Assembly: GCF_027257155.1 (NCBI RefSeq)
Contig: NZ_JAPWDU010000005.1
Span: 124,001-188,000 of the forward strand
DNA length: 64,000 nt
Direction: 5' to 3'
Source of the DNA: Cerasicoccus sp. TK19100
GTDB lineage: Bacteria; Verrucomicrobiota; Verrucomicrobiia; Opitutales; Cerasicoccaceae
How positions within the stretch are numbered: the first letter of the stretch is position 1; each line of letters starts with the position of its first letter. Both the position numbers and the translations under genes were made by a program. Shown piece by piece: positions 1 to 9,763 of this stretch. The notes under the pieces were generated by a model. The model saw only the letters and a program-made list of their open reading frames with translations, ran no database searches and was not told the DNA's origin.

Positions 1-1
1 C

Positions 2-1804
2 GGCATTTTGCTGATTGCTTACCTTTTTAGTGCCGGCCGTTTCTTCATTTATAGCGCTACTCATAGTGATGATGGTGATAACAAAATCGTGCGCGTGGCG
101 CATTGGCAGCTAGAGCCAGGTTATCGTGAGGCCCTTGAGTGGGCTATGAATGAATACAATAATCTTCCGCATGTTAAGGAAGCCGGGATCACAGTGACAC
201 AAATGGCGCTGCCCACCCGGGTGTATCCCCAATTCATGAACGTGCACCTGATTAGTGGCACCGCGCCAGACATCGCAGCCGCAGGTATGTCCACCATCAT
301 TGAGGGTAGCTCGATCGCGCGCTTTTATGCGTCGCTGGGTGAGTATGTGAAGGAGCCCAATCCTTACAATTCCCGTGAGTATACAGACCCAGAGATGGAA
401 GAGGAATTGCGCGAATATCTGGCAGTTTCTCCATGGAAGGAAACCTTCCTCGATGGTATGGAAGGTGGCTGGAAAGGTGAGCTGAACGATTACTACTCGG
501 TGCCGGTTAGTAGCTTCGGCAGCGTTCGCATGTTCTACAACACCAAGCTGGTTAATGAAGCGAAGGAATACATTCTCGCCAACATCGACAAGAAACCGCA
601 GCCAGAGTGGTTGCAGCAGGTCTGGATCAATGATGTCGATGGCGAAGTGACTGGTTATTTGCCCGACAATGAGCGGTTGCGGACTTGGTTGGACAAGGCG
701 GATGTTCCCCCCGAAACCTTGGGGCAGTTCATTCTCTTCTGCTTTGCGATTGAAGAAATGGCTATCGAGAAGGACCGTAGCACCCTCACGCCAATCTCGG
801 TTGGTAACTATGCGATTGGTGACCCTATCTACCGCTATCAGATCAGCTTCTTCCGTCATCTGGGTAACAACCAGATCGAGCAAAATGGGTCGCCGGGCAT
901 CAGTGGCTTGGAGGCAATGGATGCATTGCACCGTGGTGCCTGGACCTTCCAGGACGAGCCGATTATTGAGTTCGTCAAGCTGGCCAAGCTTTTTAGCAGT
1001 TTTTACCCCGCTGGGTATATGGGCCTCGACCGCGAGCAAGTGCAGCGTCGCTTCGTTTCCGGTGATGCCGCAGTCTTTGCATCTGGTGGCTGGGATGCCG
1101 CTGGCGTTTACAAAGGCTCACAGGAAAGTGAGGACCCCAGCAAGCGCTTCCAGGTGCAGATCAAGCCAGTTCCCACGCCCGCGCCCGATGAGCGTTGGGC
1201 TGATATGCTATACTACCTGCCATCGGAGGCTAACTTTAAGGCCGGCGTACCCTTGGCGGTGAATAAGCAGTCGCGGAATTTTGATTGGTCCCTGGACTTC
1301 CTCAAGTTCCTCTCATCGCAGCCGATCAATGAGGAGTTCAACCGCCGCGCAGCTTGGCTGCCTGCTGCCCTTGGCGCGAAGCCGGTGGAATCTATGGTGG
1401 AGTTTTCTCCAATCATCGAGGGTTATCCGGGTGAAATGACCTTTAACCCCACCAATTCACGTGCCCCGATTCGCAGTAAGTGGCAGGGTGACTTTAAGCT
1501 CATGGTGACTGGTGAAATGTCTTACGAAGATTTCTCCAACGGATTCATGGAATTTTTGGAAAATCCATACCAGGGCATGCAAGGTTACTGGTATCAAGAT
1601 CGTCAAAATGCGAGAGATCGCACCCGTGCACTGGATCGCAACTTGTCGGTCGAAGAGTTTTTTGCGGCGAAGGATCATGATTCCAAAGTGGCTAACCGCT
1701 TCCAGTCTTTGTTCTATCAGAGCCTGGGTAGCGATGAAGGCGTAATGCTTGATTTGATCTGGAGCCGACTTCACCCGGGCGAACCTTTCCCGGATATTGA
1801 TTAA
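2..1804 (+). CDS. ABC sugar transporter substrate-binding protein (5' end outside window)
   Basis: Extracellular solute-binding protein of a carbohydrate ABC importer, expected to capture sugar outside the inner membrane and hand it to the two permeases encoded next. The first in-frame start is a TTG at 8, but the frame stays open to the window edge and the hydrophobic stretch LLIAYLFSAGRFFIY at the very start looks like the end of a signal or anchor segment, so the true start is probably upstream. About 600 residues is long for this family, which is usually 400-450. The tail is rich in aromatic residues and repeats family-like phrases such as FASGGWDAAG. The 20-bp gap to the permease indicates one operon. 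Ligand unknown. Confidence 0.85.
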   Translation, partial: GILLIAYLFSAGRFFIYSATHSDDGDNKIVRVAHWQLEPGYREALEWAMNEYNNLPHVKEAGITVTQMALPTRVYPQFMNVHLISGTAPDIAAAGMSTIIEGSSIARFYASLGEYVKEPNPYNSREYTDPEMEEELREYLAVSPWKETFLDGMEGGWKGELNDYYSVPVSSFGSVRMFYNTKLVNEAKEYILANIDKKPQPEWLQQVWINDVDGEVTGYLPDNERLRTWLDKADVPPETLGQFILFCFAIEEMAIEKDRSTLTPISVGNYAIGDPIYRYQISFFRHLGNNQIEQNGSPGISGLEAMDALHRGAWTFQDEPIIEFVKLAKLFSSFYPAGYMGLDREQVQRRFVSGDAAVFASGGWDAAGVYKGSQESEDPSKRFQVQIKPVPTPAPDERWADMLYYLPSEANFKAGVPLAVNKQSRNFDWSLDFLKFLSSQPINEEFNRRAAWLPAALGAKPVESMVEFSPIIEGYPGEMTFNPTNSRAPIRSKWQGDFKLMVTGEMSYEDFSNGFMEFLENPYQGMQGYWYQDRQNARDRTRALDRNLSVEEFFAAKDHDSKVANRFQSLFYQSLGSDEGVMLDLIWSRLHPGEPFPDID

Positions 1805-1824
1805 TTACTGTATTTGAATTCCCC

Positions 1825-3300
1825 GTGGCTACTAATTTAAAAGCGACCAAAGGCAGTCCATCCAAGGGACTCTTTCCGAAGGGAAAGCTTTACCTTGCGC
1901 TCTATTTGCTTTGCTTTCCAACGACGGTCTCCCTGCTGATCTTCAGTTACTACCCGAAGATTGACGTGGTTTTCATGTCGTTCTTCCGGTGGAAGCCCCC
2001 GGTGGTGCAGGAGTTCATTGGCCTGCGCAACTTCCTTGAGGCATTTTCCGACCCGCAGTTCTGGGATTCGTTTAAGCTGGTGGGTATCTTGCTGGCAGCA
2101 AACATGGTAAAGCTCTGGCCGGGCATTCTCGCCGCGATTGCCTTGCACCGCTTGATGAACGACAAGCTCCGCTACATCTTCCAAGTGTGCTTTGTGGTGC
2201 CCATGATCATTCCGGCCATGGTTTGGCTCCTGATCTGGAAAAGCTTCTACGATCCGGACTTTGGTCTGCTCAATCGCTTCCTCAACGCGACTGGCGGTAT
2301 GAGCGTTCTGAACTGGATGGATACCGCCATGCCAAAGGTGGCCTCTGTTTTGTCACCCGTGACGAACGGTTTTATCAGCCCGGTCTTCGGAGGCTTGGGC
2401 GGTGTCTTGGTTATTGGTGCCATGATCATTGCCTTTGGCACGCGCCAAGAGTTGAGCAAATCGCGTTTCACGGATTACGGTGCTCTACTGGCCGGCAGCA
2501 TTGTTTTACCGCTCGCTAGTATTCTCGGCTTGTTTGCGACACCAGCGACCTTGTTGGTCCCTTTCATCGCCCTGATTGCCTGGATGTATTGGCTCTCTAA
2601 GCGCTTGGGGAACAGCTGGATTTCCTGGCCCTTCATGATGCTTGCTGGCACGGTGGTGTTCTGGGGCGAGCTCTGGCGCCTGCCGATTGCATTGGTTATT
2701 GGCATCGCTGTCTTCGAGGCCGTGCGTTCGAAAATGGATTACTTCACTGGACGTCCGCTGCTTAATTGGATCGGCTTGGGCGTGCTGGCCGTTGGTTCAT
2801 TCTTCATTTTATTTGGCGAAATCTGGACGAACCCCATTGGTCAGTTCGATATGGGCACACCTGCCTGGATCGGTAACAAGGATCTCGTGATTCCCGCATT
2901 GCTCTTCTGGGGCTTCCCATGGGTCGGCACCGTTGGTGTGTTGATTTACCTGTCCGGTCTGCAAAATATTTCCAAGGATGTTTACGAAGCTGCTGAGCTC
3001 GATGGCGTTGGCCCACTCGGCATGATTTTCCGCATCGAACTGCCGCTGATCATGACGCAGGTCCGCATCAACATGATCTTCATGACGATCGGCACGCTCG
3101 TACAGTATGAGACCTTCCTGATCTTACTCGGCCCCGATGGCGGTCCTGGCAACAAGGGGATGGTGCCCGGATTGTATATGTTCAGCTCGGCGTTCTCAGA
3201 AGGCCGTTTCGGCTACGCTTGTGCTTTGGGCATGGTGCTGTTCGTGATCATCCTGCTCTTGACGATCGTTTACCAGAAATACGTAAAGGTGGATAAATAA
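1825..3300 (+). CDS. Sugar ABC transporter permease, MalF-like, with large internal membrane insertion
   Basis: Inner-membrane permease of the binding-protein-dependent family. GTG start at 1825. Residues 20-150 hold the usual first helix and the FVVPMIIPAMVWLLIWK region. The EAA loop that docks the ATPase is seen near residues 385-405 (YEAAELDGVGPLGMIFRIEL). The family is normally about 290-320 residues; this one has 491 because roughly residues 155-350, between the helix-3 region and the helix before the EAA loop, are an added hydrophobic block with several likely membrane spans. The reading frame is continuous and the downstream gene starts 2 bp after the stop, so it is not a frameshifted fusion. 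Confidence 0.9.
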   Translation: MATNLKATKGSPSKGLFPKGKLYLALYLLCFPTTVSLLIFSYYPKIDVVFMSFFRWKPPVVQEFIGLRNFLEAFSDPQFWDSFKLVGILLAANMVKLWPGILAAIALHRLMNDKLRYIFQVCFVVPMIIPAMVWLLIWKSFYDPDFGLLNRFLNATGGMSVLNWMDTAMPKVASVLSPVTNGFISPVFGGLGGVLVIGAMIIAFGTRQELSKSRFTDYGALLAGSIVLPLASILGLFATPATLLVPFIALIAWMYWLSKRLGNSWISWPFMMLAGTVVFWGELWRLPIALVIGIAVFEAVRSKMDYFTGRPLLNWIGLGVLAVGSFFILFGEIWTNPIGQFDMGTPAWIGNKDLVIPALLFWGFPWVGTVGVLIYLSGLQNISKDVYEAAELDGVGPLGMIFRIELPLIMTQVRINMIFMTIGTLVQYETFLILLGPDGGPGNKGMVPGLYMFSSAFSEGRFGYACALGMVLFVIILLLTIVYQKYVKVDK

Positions 3301-3302
3301 TT

Positions 3303-4139
3303 ATGTCGCAACAAAACAGCAAAATAGGCGAAGCAATTAAGGTCAGTTATCTGATCTTCGTGCTGTTCTTTGCGTTCGTGCCGCTGTTCGTGATGCTCGT
3401 TGTCAGCTTCAAAAGCAACGAACAGTATCTGGCCAATCCCTGGTTCTTCGACTCTCCCGCCGATTGGAAATGGGGTAACTGGGCCTATGCTTGGGACACC
3501 GTCAGCGGCTATATCGCCAACTCGATCTTCGTCTCCGTCAGCGGCACCGCGATCACCTTGGTTATCGTTTTGTGCGCGAGTTACGCCATCGCGCGGTATA
3601 ACTTCCCGGGGAAGAACCTTATCTTCTATCTCGTCATGGCAACGATGTTCCTGCCCGGCACGGTTGCTGCGCTGGTGACCTTGTTCGACCTGCTCCGGCA
3701 ATTGAATTTAATCAATAGCCTCTGGGCTCTGGTGGTGATGGCCGCTGTCGGTGGGCAGGTGACGGGTGTCTTCATCCTGCGTAACTTTATTGAAGACATA
3801 CCGAAGGAGCTATTTGAGTCCGCGCAGCTTGACGGGGCAGGGCACCTACAGCAAATCTGGCACATTGTGCTGCCGCTTTCGGCCTCGATTATTTCCGTTA
3901 CCTGCATCATGGACTTTCTGGCCTCGTGGAACAACGTCATCTTGCCGCTCTTGCTTCTTCGTGACAACGAGCTGCTGACGATCCCCGTTGGTCTGTATCG
4001 CCTCGACGGCGAATACGTGAAGCAATACGGTCAACTCATGGCGGGCTTTGCGATCTCCTCAGTGCCGCTACTCATTCTCTTCTTATTTTCGATGAAACTC
4101 TTTGTGAAAGGTCTCTCCGCAGGCGCGGTGAAAGGATAA
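3303..4139 (+). CDS. Sugar ABC transporter permease, MalG-like
   Basis: Second inner-membrane permease of the importer, 278 residues, the normal size for the MalG/UgpE family. Six hydrophobic segments can be followed from residue 13 to the C-terminus. The EAA-type loop is [20 protein letters not shown] near residues 165-185. The start codon lies 2 bp after the previous stop and the ATPase follows after 5 bp, so the three proteins are made from one transcript and should assemble as a heterodimeric channel with a shared nucleotide-binding protein. Substrate cannot be read from the permease sequence. Confidence 0.92.
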   Translation: MSQQNSKIGEAIKVSYLIFVLFFAFVPLFVMLVVSFKSNEQYLANPWFFDSPADWKWGNWAYAWDTVSGYIANSIFVSVSGTAITLVIVLCASYAIARYNFPGKNLIFYLVMATMFLPGTVAALVTLFDLLRQLNLINSLWALVVMAAVGGQVTGVFILRNFIEDIPKELFESAQLDGAGHLQQIWHIVLPLSASIISVTCIMDFLASWNNVILPLLLLRDNELLTIPVGLYRLDGEYVKQYGQLMAGFAISSVPLLILFLFSMKLFVKGLSAGAVKG

Positions 4140-4144
4140 TTACC

Positions 4145-5275
4145 ATGGCAGAAGTAACCCTCAAAGATTTGGTCAAGGAATACCGCGACGACAAGCGTAC
4201 GACCTTCCGTGCCGTTAAAGGCATCAATTTGGAAATTCGCGACCGCGAGTTCATGGTGCTCGTTGGCCCCTCCGGCTGTGGCAAGTCCACCTCGCTACGC
4301 ATGATCGCTGGCCTGGAAGACATCTCCGGCGGCACGATTTCTATCGCTGACCGCGTCGTCAACGACGTGCAGCCCAAGGACCGCGACATCGCCATGGTTT
4401 TCCAAAATTACGCGCTGTATCCGCACATGACGGTGTTCGACAACATGGCCTTTGGCCTGAAATTGCTCAAATACCCGCGCGACGAAATTAAAAAGCGTGT
4501 CGATGACGCCGCTGAAATCCTCGGTCTGCACTCGATGCTCGACCGCAAGCCCAAGCAGCTCTCGGGTGGTCAGCGCCAGCGTGTGGCTGTGGGCCGCGCG
4601 ATTGTCCGCAAACCCAAGGTGTTCCTCTTCGACGAGCCGCTTTCCAACCTCGACGCCAAGATGCGCGTGCAAATGCGCACGGAGATTTCTAAGCTCCACG
4701 CACGCCTCAATGCCACGATGATCTACGTGACGCACGACCAGACCGAGGCGATGACCATGGGTGATCGTATCTGCGTCATGAAGGACGGCAACATCATGCA
4801 AGTTGATGAGCCGCTGGACCTTTACAACCACCCGGAGAACATGTTCACGGCCGGCTTCATCGGTAGCCCGCCCATGAATTTCTTCCACGGCCAACTCGTT
4901 TCCGAAGGCGGTAAGCTGATTTTCGTGGAGAACAACACCGCCGGTGCCCCGATCCGCATTACGCTCGACGACCGTCTCTCGCGCCTAGCCCAGAATTACC
5001 AGGGCAAGGGCATCGTGCTCGGTGTGCGTCCCGAGGACATCGCCGACGCCGTAACCGTGCACAATCTCGACGAGTCGCGTTGCCTCACCGCCAAGGTGGA
5101 AGTTTCCGAGCCCATGGGCGCTGAGACCTATCTTTACTTCGATACCGGAGCCCACAGCTTCATCGCGAAGGTCCACTCAGAGCACAAGTTCGACTTCGGA
5201 CAGAGCGTCAAAGTATCGCTGGATTTGGAAAAAGCCCACCTCTTCGATCCGGAAACGGAAAACGTGCTGAAGTAG
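4145..5275 (+). CDS. Sugar ABC transporter ATP-binding protein, MsmK/UgpC type
   Basis: Cytoplasmic ATPase that powers the importer. Walker [10 protein letters not shown] is at residues 41-49, the signature [14 protein letters not shown] near 139-152, Walker B VFLFDEP near 159-165, and the switch histidine in YVTHDQTEA follows. Residues from about 235 onward form the TOBE/OB regulatory domain ([24 protein letters not shown]) typical of MalK-like proteins, and the 376-residue length matches. It is the last gene of the ABC operon. No strong terminator hairpin is visible before the tRNA 78 bp downstream. Confidence 0.95.
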   Translation: MAEVTLKDLVKEYRDDKRTTFRAVKGINLEIRDREFMVLVGPSGCGKSTSLRMIAGLEDISGGTISIADRVVNDVQPKDRDIAMVFQNYALYPHMTVFDNMAFGLKLLKYPRDEIKKRVDDAAEILGLHSMLDRKPKQLSGGQRQRVAVGRAIVRKPKVFLFDEPLSNLDAKMRVQMRTEISKLHARLNATMIYVTHDQTEAMTMGDRICVMKDGNIMQVDEPLDLYNHPENMFTAGFIGSPPMNFFHGQLVSEGGKLIFVENNTAGAPIRITLDDRLSRLAQNYQGKGIVLGVRPEDIADAVTVHNLDESRCLTAKVEVSEPMGAETYLYFDTGAHSFIAKVHSEHKFDFGQSVKVSLDLEKAHLFDPETENVLK

Positions 5276-5353
5276 GTTTTTCTAAAAAGCGCTTGCCCCT
5301 TGCGCGGGTATCACTAAACCAGTTCAACTTTTACGGGTTATAAGACCCACTTG

Positions 5354-5429
5354 GCCACCTTAGCTCAGCTGGTAGAGCGGTTGATTTGTAATCTCCAGGT
5401 CGTCGGTTCGACTCCGACAGGTGGCTCCA
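5354..5429 (+). tRNA. tRNA-Thr (anticodon TGT)
   Basis: A 76-nt cloverleaf with encoded CCA. The acceptor stem GCCACCT pairs with AGGTGGC, the D stem GCTC with GAGC, and the T stem GTCGG with CCGAC around TTCGACT. The anticodon loop TTTGTAA gives TGT, decoding ACA and probably other Thr codons. The anticodon stem as written, GTTGA against TCTCC, has two non-Watson-Crick positions (T-C at 28-42 and T-T at 29-41). A TATAAG sequence at 5340-5345 is well placed for a -10 element, but no clear -35 box is seen. Confidence 0.93.
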
Positions 5430-5475
5430 TTTTTTGGGGAATTAGAGTGCCCTTTTGAGGGCGTGTTTCTATTGG

Positions 5476-6204
5476 CTAACTCTCGATTTCCACGGTTTCT
5501 TCCGTAGTCTTAGGCGTTTCATCGCGCAGGAGCACGAACTTCACGTCAAACGGACGCTGCGGGTCTTGAAGCAGTAGCACGAGAATGCGCATGTTGGTGT
5601 GCAGTTGGAAAATCGTCGATTTGACTGGACGCCAAGAGCCATCATTTTCCATTTTCCGAATCAGGCGCAGCGGTGCCAGATACTTGGGGGCGCTCAGCGA
5701 GGCTGGCGTGATTATGGCTTCTTGGCGCGCCGCTATTTGAAACTGCACATCGGCCAATTGTCCGGAAAATTCGTTGTCTGTGAAATTCATGAACCGGATC
5801 GATTGCGGCGGGAATTTGCCGAAGCTGTCGTCGATCACGAGTGCCCGGTAGGGGGTGCTGGGCTCGCTGTTTGGAATCAGAATCAGCAACTGCTTGGAGA
5901 CTCCCGGTTTTAGCTCGACCTTGGCAATTGCGGTTGGGGATGCGATCGCTACGCCGTCCAGGGTCGGAGTTCCAGATAGCGTGAAAAGCGCAGGCCCTTC
6001 GTAGGCAATGCGCTGCGAACGCATTTGCCTTGGGGCAATGATGGGCGATTCATCGTCGTAGCCAGGGTAGCTAAGCTGCAGTTCGCTATCCCAGCAGATG
6101 ATGCTCAGCTCGGTCTTTACCCAGGGTGTTTCTTCATCCTGTGCGCTAAGCATGGGAGCTGCCGCGAACAGGGCGGCGATTAAAATGACGATCAGCGTTC
6201 TCAT
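5476..6204 (-). CDS. Exported hypothetical protein coupled to the pilin-like protein
   Basis: Family not recognised. The 242-residue product begins with a clear signal peptide (MRTLIVILIAALFAAAPMLS, cleavage near AQD), so it should be periplasmic or surface exposed. The rest is mostly beta-type sequence without obvious catalytic motifs, and the tail is acidic and threonine-rich. Its ATG overlaps the stop of the upstream pilin-like gene by 4 bases (ATGA arrangement), which implies translational coupling and a shared role, perhaps in the same surface structure. That role is an inference from position only. Confidence 0.75.
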   Translation of the reverse strand: MRTLIVILIAALFAAAPMLSAQDEETPWVKTELSIICWDSELQLSYPGYDDESPIIAPRQMRSQRIAYEGPALFTLSGTPTLDGVAIASPTAIAKVELKPGVSKQLLILIPNSEPSTPYRALVIDDSFGKFPPQSIRFMNFTDNEFSGQLADVQFQIAARQEAIITPASLSAPKYLAPLRLIRKMENDGSWRPVKSTIFQLHTNMRILVLLLQDPQRPFDVKFVLLRDETPKTTEETVEIES

Positions 6205-9200
6205 ATTTCGTTGTCTGAGAGCCAGCGGAAAGAGGTAATCACGAAGCGGCGGCCCAACTTTCGGCTGGGAGATTCCGCTGCTAAATCCTCGAGTGCAGTC
6301 TCGGGTGGTTCATCGTTGAGAAAAATTGGCAGGCGCTGCACGTAGGCTTCGCACCATGCCCGGCCTTCGATTTCATTGGTAATGGGATTTCGCGAATCGC
6401 CATAAGCCCGAATCATGAAAGTGTCCGAGCGCGCGCTCATTGCTGGAGCGAGGGGCGTGATCAAGTCACTTTGCATGACAAAGCCGGGTGCGCCGGTAGC
6501 GCGAAGTTTTCCGCGGGCGGCGTCGGGGTTGTCGGCATTGATTAATGCCTCCTCAACGATCAGTGCCTGGTTGATGCTATTGGCCGCGATGACGCCGGGT
6601 AGCTCGTCGAGAACTGTTTTGCCGGGACTGTCGATGCTTGGGTCATCTTGGTTGACCACGTAATCGATCGCAGCTTGAACGATGCCTTTCTGGTTGCGGG
6701 GATTGGTCGCGTCGACGTTTAAGTCGCGATTCAAAAACTCCGCCAAACTGCGCGAGGGGCGTCCACGTTCTTTGATGCCCAGCACAATCTGCTCGGCAAT
6801 TTGGTAGAGCTCTTCGCCGCTCAATGTGCGATAGCCGGACCACTCATAGAGCTGGCCCTGCTGAGCGCGTGGATCGTTTGCATGCAGTCGGCGCATTCGT
6901 AAGTATGGGCGCACGTCACCATCGGTTTGGGCCGCGCCATCCGGCGCTTCGTAACCGTAATTCGTCTGTGGAATGCCCGCGAGAAAAGCCGCCCACGCAT
7001 CAACCGACGTTGAGTTCACATTGAAGGCACCATTGATCATCAAGTGAGCGGCCGCTTCATCATAGCCACGCATGCCACCTAGCCCGCTTAGATCGGATAG
7101 CGCATTGGCATCGTAAAAGACCAGTCGTGAATTGGCGAGATCGGCAGTCGTATCTTCATCAATTCCTTCCGGTAGGGATGAGAAGAAAAAGCGGTCCCAT
7201 AGGGCCTCGTTCAGCGCGTAGCTGAAGTCGCGGGAATCATGCTCATAGAAAATGGATGCATAGCTATTGCCCAATGGATAGGCGGGATGCTTGCCGCCGG
7301 TCCCCCAGTTGACATGGGCCAACTGGCCGAGGGAAACGAGCTCGTCATTCTCGCGCAGCACATTGAAAAGAATGACTTCGCTCGAGCCGTTGCCATCGTC
7401 TTCAATGCTGCCGCCCCAGAATGCGTGTTCCATGTCATAGGCAACGGGCACCTGGTAATCGGCATTCCGGTAACTGTCGAAGTGAAACAGCGGGCTGTTG
7501 TCCCATCCGGCCAAACGTTGGGAGAGGAGTGCGCGCGGGTTTGCGTCGATCAGTGAGCGCATGCCTGCCGATTCTTCTTTGGCGGTGCCCCCGGATGAAG
7601 TGCGCGCGGGGTGATCATTGGGTAATTCGTGATTGGCCGATCCAGGCTGATTTCCACTCGTTAGATAGCCGTTGCTAGGCGTGGTCAGGGTAAAGCGAAA
7701 CGTAATCAGCGACAGTGTATTTGTTGGCGCGGAGCCCTCCAGAAACTCCATGCGCGCATAAGGTTTGGTTTGTTTGCTGCCAGTCTCCTTATCGTATTTA
7801 ATGTCCATGAGGCTCGGCTCGGTTTCGACGTAGTGGATGATCTGCGACGGAACGGGAAAACTGCCCGCAGTGGCATGGCCACCGGCTAAGATGATGGATG
7901 GATGCGGTTGAGCAATTTCCTCAATCTCAATCTTTGCTTTCGAACCCTCCGCCGTCAGCAGTGGGTCTATATGAATGCCGGTATCGATCAGGATGTTACT
8001 CGCGGTATAGCCTTTTTTGAGCTCTACTACGCCACCCGTGTTGCTATCCATTCCTTGGTCCATCGGCAGAGAATACACCTTGACCTCTCCCGGTTTGAAC
8101 GAATCGGTGATGTTAAACGCAAGTTCGGCATTACCCAAATGGTTGGCGAAACTCAGCGGGCCCAGTTTTTGATTGAGGTGCGGCTGGGTGCTGTCGCTGA
8201 CATTAAATTCAACTCCAGGAGGGCTGGGGTTTTTCTTCGCGTTCGAGCGCGGCTTCAACATCACGCAATAATCCGCCTCTTCCAAGGTGACGTTATACGG
8301 ATTGCATAAAATGAGGTTTGGCTGAATGACCAGCTTGTAAGTGGAGCCGGAAATATCCACGCCGAATCGTAGCTCTATCATGGTGACGATTGGCATGACC
8401 GGATGCGTCGCGGATGGTGTCGCATTGTAGTTGTTCAGCGTGGCAAACGGCGCGAAGGCCGGAGCCATGGAGTTGTCTGAGCCAGCGCGATTATTGACAT
8501 AGGAGCGGACGAAATCCCAGGTCGGCGCTGCGGGCTCCTTCTTGTTTGTGTAGGTGCTTTGTGGGGCCACCATACCCACTGGTCCAGGGTCCGGAAGAAT
8601 ACGACGGCCATCCTGATCATAGTTGCCAAAATCAATGGCTAAGCCTTCGCCAATTTCGCTCATCGCAGGCTCTTCGGTAAAGTCAAAATTCTCGCTGAGC
8701 CCGCGGGTCAAGTCTCGCCTGAGTCCGCCCCGCAAGGTGTCGCTGAGCACGCCGATGCTGCTCTGTGCGCTAGCATTGCCCAAGAGATCGGCCACGTTTT
8801 GCGGCGTTACGCTGCCGTCGCCATCATTGAGCAAGAGCAGTTCCTCGTAGTTGGACAAGCGCGATAGCTGATCGCGAAATACGTTTTGCGCATCTTCACT
8901 TTCCTCTTTCTGTTTTTGGAAAACCGCGGATAAAGGGGAAAGCATTTCGGCATCAAATTCGGATGCGATCGTTAGCTTGCGAACTTGTTCATCGGAGCCG
9001 GAAATCGCCACCGAAGACTCATCGACCACTGCGAGTGATGCCATGATACCGACATCGCCAATCCAAAACGCATAGCGTCCGTCGTTATCGGTCCCGGAAA
9101 TCTCACTGGTCTTTACTTTTACCTGTTGCTCGGCCGCTAAGTCGGTTTGCAAAAAGGACTTTACCAGCCACACATTGTTGTTACTTGGCGAAGGCTCGGC

Positions 9201-9656
9201 AACCGGGGCTTGCGGCGAAAGTGGATCATCGGCCGTGCCACCATTGACGAGCCATGCCAGCGGTTCGTTGTCGCTGGGGGCCAATGCGTGGCTGGGGTTG
9301 TTGGTATCGGCAGGTGTGGCGTCCCACACGCCGGTCCATGCCGGGCTGCCGGTGTTAGCGGAGTTGATGTCGGCGCGCGCCGTTACGCGTTGATCATGCC
9401 CGGCAAAACGCTGGAGCTGGCCAAGTGCCTCCAGTAGGGCAAACTTCGCATTTTCACGCGCTTCGACGCGCTTAACGGCTTGGGTGGTTGAGGCGGTTTC
9501 CACCAAAGTAAGTGAGGAAAGTGAGAGGACCAGGGACACCATCAGCCCCATCAACAATAGCGCAATCACCAGCGCAAAGCCTCCGCGGCGTTTGGAATCT
9601 GGGTTGCGGTGATTGAGCTTGGTTCTCCGCAGGGGTAAATTGCTAACAAGCTGCAT
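6201..9656 (-). CDS. Large pilin-like protein, Verru_Chthon cassette protein A type
   Basis: A 1151-residue protein whose N-terminus has a short basic leader followed by GFALVIALLLMGLMVSLVL and then a helix rich in Ala, Glu and Gln. This is the layout of a type IV pilin-like or PilX-like signal, and it continues into the phrase ALGQLQRFAGHDQRVTARAD. That combination and the size match the Verru_Chthon cassette protein A family described for Verrucomicrobia. The large remainder should lie outside the inner membrane. Other cassette members are not seen here; only the coupled exported protein follows. It is divergent from the lyase gene, with a LacI-type palindrome in the 107-bp gap, so it may share regulation. 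Confidence 0.72.
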   Translation of the reverse strand: MQLVSNLPLRRTKLNHRNPDSKRRGGFALVIALLLMGLMVSLVLSLSSLTLVETASTTQAVKRVEARENAKFALLEALGQLQRFAGHDQRVTARADINSANTGSPAWTGVWDATPADTNNPSHALAPSDNEPLAWLVNGGTADDPLSPQAPVAEPSPSNNNVWLVKSFLQTDLAAEQQVKVKTSEISGTDNDGRYAFWIGDVGIMASLAVVDESSVAISGSDEQVRKLTIASEFDAEMLSPLSAVFQKQKEESEDAQNVFRDQLSRLSNYEELLLLNDGDGSVTPQNVADLLGNASAQSSIGVLSDTLRGGLRRDLTRGLSENFDFTEEPAMSEIGEGLAIDFGNYDQDGRRILPDPGPVGMVAPQSTYTNKKEPAAPTWDFVRSYVNNRAGSDNSMAPAFAPFATLNNYNATPSATHPVMPIVTMIELRFGVDISGSTYKLVIQPNLILCNPYNVTLEEADYCVMLKPRSNAKKNPSPPGVEFNVSDSTQPHLNQKLGPLSFANHLGNAELAFNITDSFKPGEVKVYSLPMDQGMDSNTGGVVELKKGYTASNILIDTGIHIDPLLTAEGSKAKIEIEEIAQPHPSIILAGGHATAGSFPVPSQIIHYVETEPSLMDIKYDKETGSKQTKPYARMEFLEGSAPTNTLSLITFRFTLTTPSNGYLTSGNQPGSANHELPNDHPARTSSGGTAKEESAGMRSLIDANPRALLSQRLAGWDNSPLFHFDSYRNADYQVPVAYDMEHAFWGGSIEDDGNGSSEVILFNVLRENDELVSLGQLAHVNWGTGGKHPAYPLGNSYASIFYEHDSRDFSYALNEALWDRFFFSSLPEGIDEDTTADLANSRLVFYDANALSDLSGLGGMRGYDEAAAHLMINGAFNVNSTSVDAWAAFLAGIPQTNYGYEAPDGAAQTDGDVRPYLRMRRLHANDPRAQQGQLYEWSGYRTLSGEELYQIAEQIVLGIKERGRPSRSLAEFLNRDLNVDATNPRNQKGIVQAAIDYVVNQDDPSIDSPGKTVLDELPGVIAANSINQALIVEEALINADNPDAARGKLRATGAPGFVMQSDLITPLAPAMSARSDTFMIRAYGDSRNPITNEIEGRAWCEAYVQRLPIFLNDEPPETALEDLAAESPSRKLGRRFVITSFRWLSDNEI

Positions 9657-9703
9657 GGGTAAAACGAAACTACATTAGAGAGATCTTTTCAATTTGGCGA
9701 TTC

Positions 9704-9717
9704 GTTTACGCGTAAAC
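9704..9717. promoter_or_regulatory. LacI-type operator, perfect palindrome
   Basis: The 14-bp sequence GTTTACGCGTAAAC is a perfect even palindrome with a central CG, the form expected for LacI/GalR-family operators. A further half-site GTTTAC lies at 9728-9733. It sits about 50 bp upstream of the lyase start and about 50 bp upstream of the divergent pilin-like gene. The same core occurs before the PEP-CTERM protein and, with one change, before the symporter, and a LacI regulator is encoded between those two genes. Confidence 0.72.
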
Positions 9718-9763
9718 ATCGGCATACGTTTACATTTGTCCCTTCGTGTTGGATGTCTTAGGA

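Noticed and set aside
110-1039. A 309-codon minus-strand frame opposite the sugar-binding protein
   Set aside because: Antisense shadow; the plus strand is part of a normal ABC operon.
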